Assembly (NCBI RefSeq): GCF_020882245.1
Contig: NC_083598.1
Location: forward strand, 51,063,858 to 51,127,857
DNA length: 64,000 nucleotides
Origin: Rhopalosiphum padi
Taxonomy: Eukaryota > Arthropoda > Insecta > Hemiptera > Aphididae
Direction: 5' to 3'
Part shown: positions 55,901 through 64,000 of the stretch, in pieces
How positions within the stretch are numbered: position 1 is the stretch's first letter
Layout of the letters: every line of letters starts with the position of its first letter
Notes under the pieces: model-generated
Told to the model about the DNA's origin: nothing
Database searches by the model: none
The model's input: only the letters and a program-made list of their open reading frames with translations
Program-made: the position numbers and the translations under genes

Positions 55901-58067
55901 GATATAGTTGATATGCCATTTAATTTTATATGTACACTTACATTATTCATATATATTATAACTATAGTACTGTTATTTCAACCTGTCCATATTTGTACTA
56001 TGATTTAATTATCGATTTACTTAATTATGGCTTGTGTCAAATATTTATTGATATATATGATTTGATGATACCTTGATGGTCGTGAGAACTTCTTTGTAAG
56101 AGCTCTTGTCCGGTAGCTCACCACCCATAGTTGCTACGAGTTGGCTCTTGGTTTCCGTGTCTGCTCCCTCGGCCGCTAGCGCCAAAATCACAGAACTTGC
56201 GAACGGGGACACCACATAATTGAATTCGTCTTCAGTCGTGGCCTGCAACAAGACAAGTCAAGCTTATAGATTAGTTTTTTTTATAACTGCCTATATAGGA
56301 ACTATAGGCACCGGTATACATGCTGGGATTTTCCAAGAATGCTCATTCCTATTTTCCCTTCAATAATGAATTTATTCGAATTATGATTTTAGGAATTATT
56401 AAATATACTTAAAAACTATATTTTAAAATTCTTAAAAGTTTTTTATTACTTATGCAGTACGATAAAGATTTTTGTTTTTCACATAAAAACCTCCCGTTTT
56501 TATTGTAAACTATATGAAGTGGATATATTTAGCCCCTAATAGATACTTAATTGCTTCTGATTCCATGTCCTGCTTACAATCTCTTACATCTAATCCATTT
56601 AATTCTAAATTATCCCCTCTTGTTTTTCTAATTAAATCATATATATACACTCTCGAGCAGTCCAATCATCATATTCAATTTTTATGGATCCCTAGCCACA
56701 TCGGCATACATGGGAACGAAACGGCTGACGGGCTCGCCAAAGCTGCATCCTATACTATCCTTCCTCCTCTTGCGCAATTGCCTTGGACCGATTTTTCCCC
56801 TTTATTGCGTCGTCATATTATCAGCCTCTGGTCCAATCACTGGAATAACCTGCCTGCTCACTTTGCTTCTAGGTATAAATCAATTGTCCCCAGTATCACT
56901 AATAAAAAAACTTGGTTCTACAACTTAGACCTACCACGGTCTATCATTGTCCGTTTTAACCGACTCCGCGTGGGCCACTCACTTCTTCCAGATCATGCAT
57001 ACAAACTTGGCCTAAATGACTCTCCCCTCTGTACACTACACATAACCGAAAGCATCTGTGACATCTCTCATTTACTATTTGACTGTCCGTCATTGAATTC
57101 TAAGCGTACATCCTTGATTAATTATATTAAGTTCTTAAACATTCCTCCCACTCTCCCTTCCATACTCAACACCCAAGTCGAAACAGTTATAAAAAAAATA
57201 ATACATTTTTTATTGGAAGCTGGCTTTGTAATATAAGGTGGTATCTACGCATATCATTATTTAATTAGATACTATAATTTGTTACTTCTTTCTTTTTAAC
57301 TACCATATATTGTTTTACTATATTTTTGTCATAACTATTACTTGTTTTACTTAATAATTGTTGAGCTATTATAGTTACATACTAAAAGCTAATTAATAAA
57401 AAAAAAAAAAAAAAAAAAAAATGAAGTGGATATTTTTTTTTGAAAATATAGTTGTATTTAATTTAAAATGCAGTAGTTTCTCAGTGATTAATATGTAAAA
57501 TATGTTTATACTAAGGATAATAGTCCTTAAAAAAGTATTTAAAAACATATAGGAAAGATATAATATAGAATATTTGGATCTATTATAATCGTAGACCTCT
57601 TATTATAGTACACAATATAAAATAATTCAACAATAATTATTCGTTAGAATTTTTATTTTTATACATCAACATTTTCAGAAAAATTATCGGCTAAATAATT
57701 TACTGCACTAAAAAGACAAACATTTTTTTAAAGAAAATATGGTCTTAATGTATATTTAAAACTTACAAATATCAGATTTTGAGTTACTCCATTATATAAA
57801 AATAAAAGAAAAAAATGATGGAGCATGTTTGGTAATTCACCTCTTACATAGGTTCGTGGTGATATATTTCGATTATTTTAAAATCGAACTATATTTAGCG
57901 TCTACTGCGTGGTCGACTAAATGACAACATACCTTCAATAGGACGTCACTCAGGATTTCCGTGGATTTTGATATGGCGTTTTCCGGTAGCAGTTGGCCGG
58001 AAACGGCGATGGCCAGCACGCAAAGTCCGAAGGTGGTAGCCAACGAAACGTGGAGGACAGACTTCAT
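49918..58067 (-). CDS. Secreted serpin, single domain, seven exons
   Basis: Exons 5' to 3': 58067-57933, 56242-56072, 55539-55335, 52198-52011, 51258-51067, 50331-50193, 50099-49918 (stop TAG); all GT-AG and in phase, giving 403 residues, a normal serpin length. Residues 1-24 are a signal peptide (HVSLATTFGLCVLAIAVSG). Serpin landmarks are FNYVVSPFASSVILALAAEG, TDYALLVLLPKNKD, a loop ending VVVDRPFAYALYN and a terminal YAAGKLERP. The usual NAIYFKGxW is changed to NGLSLEMNW. The loop hinge V-E-G-S-S-S-Y-S-L-T has Tyr at P11 and Leu at P9, where small residues favour inhibition. P1 would be Gln or the next Arg. The final intron is an in-frame 93 nt. The acidic tail EETDDGGDGSD extends past the usual end. 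Family assignment is firm; protease inhibition is doubtful. Confidence 0.92.
50100..50192 (-). other. 93-nt in-frame intron at the serpin reactive loop
   Basis: Donor GTATGT and acceptor TTTCAG bound a 93-nt segment with no in-frame stop. Splicing joins ACC A|GT TCC after the hinge Thr; the same phase-1 position is an intron in both domains of the double serpin. Retention would add 31 residues, including the basic run RNDRRRF, directly into the loop. Other introns of this gene are 0.7 to 3.1 kb. Confidence 0.7.
52199..55334 (-). other. 3.1-kb intron of the minus-strand serpin
   Basis: Between exons 55539-55335 and 52198-52011, phase 1. It holds the pogo-like fragment at 53085, an inverted pair with CCTCCGCA and TGCGGAGG near 53450-53491, and a patch richer in G+C at about 53600-53760 whose two overlapping ORFs on opposite strands match nothing recognised. 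The rest is AT-rich. Confidence 0.5.
53085..53144. repeat. Possible pogo/Tigger-like terminal sequence
   Basis: On the minus strand the words CAGTAGAACTCCGATTATCC and TCCGGA occur, resembling terminal repeats of pogo/Tigger elements. No matching left end or transposase was found, so this is a solo end or fragment in a serpin intron. Confidence 0.45.
56514..57236 (+). pseudogene. RNase H and C-terminal part of LINE ORF2 (truncated)
   Basis: An open frame of 240 codons to TAA. Its first codons (ATG AAG TGG ATA) come from the host target-site duplication, not from the element, so this is not a true start. Residues about 8-90 are the RNase H domain (Asp in ASDS; His in PSHIG; Asp in ETADGLA). 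The rest is the family's C-terminal region with a Cys/His cluster. No endonuclease or reverse transcriptase remains, so it cannot move itself. The intact frame suggests a recent insertion. Confidence 0.88.
56527..57420 (+). mobile_element. 5'-truncated LINE (I/Jockey-type, RNase H-bearing) with 13-bp duplication
   Basis: A perfect direct repeat, ATGAAGTGGATAT, flanks the insert (56514-56526 and 57421-57433), and the 3' end is a poly-A tract of about 23. The coding end (frame 56514-57236) carries an RNase H domain: YLIASDSMSCLQSL, then FLWIPSHIGIHGNETADGLA, followed by a C-terminal Cys/His region (SPLCTLHITESICDISHLLF). Only the last part of the element is present, as expected for target-primed reverse transcription. 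It sits antisense in the first intron of the minus-strand serpin. Confidence 0.93.
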
Positions 58068-58104
58068 TATTATATCAATATACCGATATAATACAACTAT
58101 ATTA

Positions 58105-58112
58105 TATTTATA
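58105..58112 (-). promoter_or_regulatory. Possible TATA box of the minus-strand serpin
   Basis: TATAAATA on the minus strand, about 38 nt upstream of the ATG at 58067. If used, the 5' UTR would be only about 10-15 nt. AT-rich context lowers confidence. Confidence 0.4.
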
Positions 58113-58129
58113 AGGGACAGAGTTATGTT

Positions 58130-59480
58130 CGCGAGATACATCCGCTGTACATATACGTAGCGAAACTGTGATGTTGTTTCGATGAGAACGCGACAGAGAT
58201 CAATGATTTTTTTTTATCGGTATGGAAAAACGAAAACAAAAAAAAAAACGGAATAATAATAATAATAAACGACTACATAAACCGGTCGAACTTCATTATA
58301 TATTCACGCGCAAACACTATATGTATAGGTGTATACATCTATTTATCAAATATGCGGTTTAAAGTACCTCCGAGCAAGCGTCTATACATACCTATACTAT
58401 ATACGCTCGACGTATATGAATATTAATATAATGCCATGGCAGCGGCGTCGATAACCGCGCACAGTAGGGGTCTTTTATACTAATTTCGTTATTATAATTA
58501 TAATCTTATAGTGAGCCCGGATTAGGAATTAATTTTTTTCTTATTCGCACGTGTTTTTTCGTACCTATTATAATATTTCCAGTAGAAAGTTTGGCATATT
58601 GATTCGAAAGCGCTTGCGCGTCGATGATAATATAATGATGAATAATAACCTACAGCGATGCTCTCTCATTATTACTTACGCCGCGCCATATTATTATTAT
58701 AACACTATTAACAGATGCCAATTGTACGCATATTAGCAGGGGTTAAAGTGGGGAAGGAAGAGCGATGCAAAGGAACGGAGCAGTCTGAAAGTCTCCTAAA
58801 TTCTGAACACTGACGAAAAACGTTGTTTGAAATTTACTTCTTAACTGAGACGGATTTCATCAAAATGTATGTATCAATGCATTTTCAATAGGTATAAGAT
58901 GTTGAGCAGAGCTATACATTTATTGGTTATACAATGATATATATGTGTTTCTGTGTGCGTGTAGTTTCTAGTAAAAAAAAAAGTGACCATTTAACGTATA
59001 TTCCAATACTATAATTTCCTCAAATACCTACTCAAATTATTAATGTTTAATCAAATTGTATGCATAGAAGTACTTACTGCATGTGGAAGTTCGAATGTAA
59101 ACATACTCAGTGTATGATAAAATAATCGCTTGTTTATGTATTCATATTTATCATTCTTGATAATATAGATATGTATTTTATTATAAAAGTAAAGTATCTA
59201 GTCTTCATGTAATTACATGTATCAACATATCAATATATATTTTGTTTAACAAAAATCCGATTTTATATTTTCTTATCGATAATAACAAAGTTTATAATAT
59301 AATTTTATAACATCATACTGAGGTAAAATAGAAAAATATATTTTGGTATATTATAATGAATAAATAATGGTATCATTATAATTTTATAATGTGTGTGTAC
59401 TAAGAATATTATATTGAGTTGCTTAAACGTCCATCATGTGACGGCGCCTGGCGTTTTGGTCGAATAACACATTATTAATT
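58130..59480. other. Intergenic region between minus-strand serpin and ARMC9 end
   Basis: No exon or repeat end was recognised. A patch richer in G+C (about 58430-58480, with GCAGCGGCGTCG) may belong to the serpin's upstream control region; the rest is AT-rich. Confidence 0.45.
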
Positions 59481-59481
59481 A

Positions 59482-62400
59482 TTATTTATTATTATTATTA
59501 TTATTGTATCTATCTGCAGAAGTTGTGTGCTTTCCATTGTCACACGTTTTGTAGTTAGCGAGAAATTCCTCGCCGTTTGGCTGAATCTTTAGTGGATCGT
59601 CTTCGTCTAGTTCCGCCTCCAAATTTTCGACATCATCCTATACAGAATATGACACCATTAAATATTATAAAATACCTATTATCATAGTCACAAGTTTGTT
59701 ATTATTCAATTAACTATATTATAATATAATACATAAATTAAGTAATAGGCTGTTGTATTCTGTGCAAGGACCTTTACCTAAAATATTAAAATATACGAAA
59801 AAAAATTAATATATATTTTCAAACTAAATATTATTTTGTTAATTGTTATAATTACATAATTTGTATATTTTTTGTAGCTAGCAAAAGTTATTTGAAATTA
59901 TTATCCTGATGAAAATTGTAAAGTAACGAAATATACTTTAATTCTATTTTCAAAATTCTCTTTACTATACTCTCATAAAGCTCATATACAGTGTGATTCT
60001 TTTATCGAACAACACTCATTATTTCAAAATGTAATTATCAATTTGAAAATATTTTTTACATAATTTCCAGTCAAAATTAAACATTTAAATTGTTTTTTTA
60101 TATTTTTAAATATTTTTATCGTTATAATTTTTTAAGTTATTTACTTTTTTGAACGAAAATATACAATTTTAGTTTTAAATTCTAAAGCAGAATATTTCGA
60201 TACTTAAAAACCGAAATTTTGACAAGTAGTTTTTGGGTTATAAGTATTTAAAGTTAAGGTGAGTTAAACTCACAAACTCATAAACTATATGTCGAATTTC
60301 GATTTTTATGTCTCATAATATCCCGAAAAATATTCTTAAACAATTATAACGTTAACAATATTAAAAAATATATATATTTTTATAAGTTTTATTCGATTGG
60401 AAATTATGTAAAAAAAATATTTTCAAAAACATTAGTAGATTTAAAAATAATAATGGATGCAGTTTTATAAAAGAATCACTTAGTATATTCAAGTGTGGAT
60501 CTATAATTGGAATATACTTTTATTTTTACCATTAATTGAGTGTGTTTAGGCCTTTAGGGAATATTTTTTCCGTAACCCTTCCTCTCATGTCTTATCATGA
60601 AAACTCTAAATCCACCCACAAAATACAATACCTATATTATATTATTAAAATAACATTTATAAGTACTATATCATCCTCGTCAGAACTGCTGCTGTCATCT
60701 TCATCGTCGCCGCTATCATCGTTGAAATAATCGTAGTCATCATCCGACGACGACTGATCGAAAGCCGGATGCTCATTTTGTATCAAAATATTTCTTACGT
60801 CCACTAACCGCTCAACTGCCGAAGGATACGCGTTGAGGTTGCTTTCGATCGTTTTCTCGACGATTCCGGTCATCCCTTCTTCTTTAGCTATGGCTATCAT
60901 CTCTGGGTTTTTGAACAAATTGTACAAGATACCAGATATGCACGGCATAATCTAAACACCAACAAGAAGTGCTTACAATATTTGATTAAATAGCTACAGA
61001 CTACAGTTGACCATGTATGTGGAGTTAACCTCCTCCGTTAATTCTGGCTGTAGCTTAAAATCTATGAACTTAGAAATTCAAAGAGCCATCTTAAGCTTTA
61101 AAACTTAAAATTTATCTGGTGTAATTTATAAATCAGGGTGGGAGGGGGTACGTCACACAAAACTAGTCAACAACTGAACAACCTATACTACAATTATGAA
61201 CACACGGCGTTTTGGATAGGCTATTTAGGTACATAATTGTTATAGTGTGGTTTGTTTTATCTCATATAACACTCAGTTTTCAAATAGTTAAAATTTAGAC
61301 GGGAAAAAAATTATTTCTTAACGTTTTTAAAAATATATTTTAAGGTTTTCGCATAAAATAATTTTGATATAATAATGTTTTATAAAATTCAAACATAATA
61401 TGTTTATAGGTAATAAAAATATATAGGTATAGATTTTTTTTTTAAACTTGAGAAATATAATATTATATTTTACAATATTTAAGAGTTAAAAACTATACTA
61501 TACCTAAATAATGTGTTTATCGTTGTCGGCAAATCACTAAATCAACGCAACTTATCGTTGATTAAGTATTTATGTTTAGTGATTTAAATCGATGTTATTT
61601 TACGTGCCATATGTAAAGTTTAAATGAAATTATGGTCATACTATTTTATTAATATCAATAAAACTACTGTTTTGTAATACAAAAATGTATAAGCATAGAA
61701 TGATCTTTTCTATATTAAAATAATGAAAAATTGCTATAATTTTTTTTTAGTTACAAAAATTTATTTTAATTGAAATTGAAATTTCCTTCAGATATGTTTA
61801 TTAGTGTAATAATGCTATAAAATATATAAGTATTTAAGTATTTTAGTATATTAATACATATTATATAATGTAAAAATGATTTAAGATAAAGTATGCTCCT
61901 GTGAGAATATTTAAAAATATTTAAAAATTTTAGTAATATTTGTAGTTTGTAACTTAACTAAACTCTTTGCACAATGTTTTACATACTAGAACTACAAAGA
62001 AATGTGAATTTTATTTCTCTATTTGAAAAAGTAAATTTTTAAAATATATATATCAATAAGACAATAAATTACCTTACAGTGTGCTAAATCCACAATAGGC
62101 TTATAGAACACTAATTTGATAACATTTTATTAATAATTAATAATTATTACGGACACAATAATTACAAATACAATAGAAAAAAAATCAAGGTTCCACTTTA
62201 AAGTGAATGTGATTCACTCATAGCTCTCCTCATATACTTTTTTATAGTGGTCAAAATTGTACGCTTGGCAAATGTGTAATGGCTCTGCAGTTGCATGCAC
62301 TTATATACAAATATTAATAATTATATAGGTTCTCGTATGAGTCGTGTTGTGTCTATTTTTTTTTACTTACGTCCACGTCCAACGTGGTCATGAAAACGCT

Positions 62401-62608
62401 CAAGCTCTTGAGTAAGTTTCGAGCACGTGAACCACAAGCCCGGACGGCCGACTGACACTGGCAGAGGCTCATATATAGCGCCAGACTATATTCTAGATCG
62501 TACATCTCGTATTTGTTCCGGTCGCCGGTGAATTCGCTTTTCCGAACGAGCTGGTCAGCTAGCCAAGTGGTCAAACCGTTCCCGATCATCCGTTTTCGTG
62601 CTCGTGAT
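59482..62608 (-). CDS. ARMC9: ARMC9 homologue, 3' part of gene
   Basis: Exons 5' to 3': 62608-62371, 60951-60667, 59637-59482 (stop TAA). The first begins after TTTAAG and needs two nucleotides from an earlier exon; the other junctions are phase 0. It encodes the end of the armadillo region: RMIGNGLTTWLADQL, then YDLEYSLALYMSLCQC, MPCISGILYNLFKNPEMIAI and AKEEGMTGIVEKTI. An acidic stretch follows (DDDYDYFNDDSGDDEDD, SSSSDEDD, LEAELDEDD). This order (MI..GL..WL, LEYS.AL.M.LC, NG.LY.I, EEA...GM..I, acidic run) is that of vertebrate ARMC9, a lisH/armadillo protein of the ciliary base that acts in Hedgehog signalling and ciliary stability. The end is much shorter than in vertebrates and finishes in an Asn run. 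The lisH and coiled-coil part lies right of the window. Confidence 0.82.
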
Positions 62609-62609
62609 C

Positions 62610-64000
62610 TTAAACATCATAAGATTATTATATAATATTGTGCGATAAATGTATTATAATACACGTATTATACAGTACTTATAGACGTTATTAGGAAAAA
62701 TATAAGCGAATTTTTACATTTCGTAAGTATCTTATCATAAGTTCTTTTAATATATATTAGTTACAATTTAGTTTGGGTATTTGTCGATTCTAGGGTTCGA
62801 TATAAACTTGTTTTGTAACGAATCCCAAATTAAAATTAATCATATAGGTAGGCTATATATTTTTTTTTCTATAAATTCACATTATAACGAATGGTCTTAT
62901 TTTTTATTCTACATTTAATTATTTGTTTTTATATCTATTTTAAGTAACTTGTAGGATGAAACTTTTTTTTTTTAATTTAACGTGTTCTTTGAGCCACTTG
63001 AAGTATATTTTGTATGTGCATTGCTGCATTTTGATATTATCTGCAAGTATTTATAGTTATATATTATTATTATTATTTATCAGAAAATATGTATTTATGT
63101 ACCACTAGTTTGTAAAAAAAAAAATCGATTCATTCCAGTATAATCCAGCCGAAAAATGCAGTGTTCCCTAAATTAGTGAACACACTGTATTCTAGTATAA
63201 TTATCTATTATCTATTACACGTCTTGGGCCTTTGATCAATATTTGACGTATAATGCATGAAATTTCCGGACACAGTTGGTCATCACTCATCAGTATCCTA
63301 GCGTACCGGTCGACGCGGGTAAACGCTGTACGTTGGCACGTTTGACGTCGGGAGGCATACGATGGGCGCTACTATAACTACTCACCAACTACATGCGTGC
63401 GGCCGGAGCTAGATGTATTATGTGGAGTGCGTGTCTGGCCGGTGGCATTGGAACGGTCGCAATAAGTTACAAAATGTGCAAACTTACCTATAAAAATCCA
63501 TCTAGACTTGGTGACCATTTATGTGAAATTGATAATAATGATAAATGAATATTACATTGTATCTAAATGATTGTTATGCACGTAAAATTATCAAATGTCA
63601 CTGTAAACTTAAACGGCACATGTATTAGATTACTTATGCAAATCAGGAAGTTATAAATTATAGCTAGTTAGGGAAGCACCAGTAGAATAAAAAGGGATAA
63701 ACCACTAAGAATAACAACTGCCGCCGTCAACGACGATTGACACCGCTATACGTATCCGCGTGGCGTTGGACTTCCCCAGCGCCATCGGGGTTTTCCCTTG
63801 CGATGTTAAATAGTTTTCCTAAACTCTGCCAGGCGTCGCCGCGTTACCGACGTGAGAAACGAGACTGCGCCTATGAAGTATGTGGGTACGGAGCGCAAAA
63901 CCAGCCAGTTATGCGCGGTCTCACGAGGACTAACATCCACTACCTACCACCGGAAAATTAATAAATTCAATCAAACAAACTACAATCCATTTAAAATTGA
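62610..64000. other. Intron of the ARMC9 gene reaching the window edge
   Basis: No further exon was recognised. Two patches richer in G+C (about 63290-63470 and 63715-63950) stand out. The second has a 74-codon ORF on the plus strand that matches no family I recognise; it may be part of a repeat. The inverted pair AGTGTTCCCTAAATTAGTGAACACACT near 63160 is short. Confidence 0.4.

Larger units (their letters stand above)
56300..57500 (+). repeat. Dispersed repeat family R1, copy 3, split by a LINE
   Basis: The left part (56300-56513) has CCAAGAATGCTCATTCC, TTCAATAATGAATTTATTC and GATTTTAGGAATTATTAAA, matching copies 1 and 2. The right part resumes at about 57421 after the LINE, where GTGGATATTTTTTTTTGAAA aligns with GCGGATAGTTTTCTGAAAAA of copy 1. 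Confidence 0.6.

Noticed and set aside
63737..63961. 74-codon plus-strand ORF at the window edge
   Set aside because: Unrecognised sequence in a GC-richer patch; no evidence of splicing or family membership.

Overview
The window looks like a stretch of insect nuclear genome, most likely an aphid. It is very AT-rich, has many short exons with GT-AG introns, carries runs of the TAGGTACCTA type common in aphid intergenic DNA, and holds many hAT-like miniature transposons. No prokaryotic gene, CRISPR array, tRNA or rRNA was seen. All gene models were built by hand from reading frames, splice signals and phase continuity. Family names come from recognised protein motifs, not database searches.

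Layout, left to right: (1) 418-1636 (+), the last five exons of an SR splicing factor of the SRSF4/5/6 (B52) type. (2) 2367-17425 (+), a 13-exon gene whose exons join in frame into one polypeptide with TWO complete serpin domains (about 817 residues from the first in-frame Met). A 7.8-kb first-domain intron is packed with transposon-derived hairpins. (3) 20904-35245 (+), a GAS2-like cytoskeletal linker with a CH domain, a GAR domain and an SxIP motif. (4) 36605-44857 (-), a complete 13-exon FHIP1/FAM160A-type Hook-interacting protein of 755 residues. (5) 49918-58067 (-), a seven-exon secreted serpin of 403 residues. Its reactive-centre-loop intron is 93 nt, a multiple of three, and open in frame. 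(6) 59482-62608 (-), the last three exons of an ARMC9 homologue that continues past the right edge.

The most interesting content is the serpin set. The two halves of the double serpin and the separate minus-strand serpin share five intron positions with the same phases (0, 1, 0, 0, 1), so they are probably local paralogues. The double serpin has two different predicted reactive sites (Arg-type and Leu-type) on one secreted chain, and it could also give a single-domain form if an exon reads through into a nearby stop and AATAAA. The minus-strand serpin could make a loop 31 residues longer when its loop intron is retained.

Mobile elements sit mainly in introns and between genes: several hAT-type miniature elements with exact 8-bp target duplications, a 782-bp foldback element flanked by TTAA, a hAT transposase remnant, a degenerate LINE, and a young 5'-truncated RNase H-bearing LINE with a 13-bp target duplication that landed inside an older dispersed repeat.
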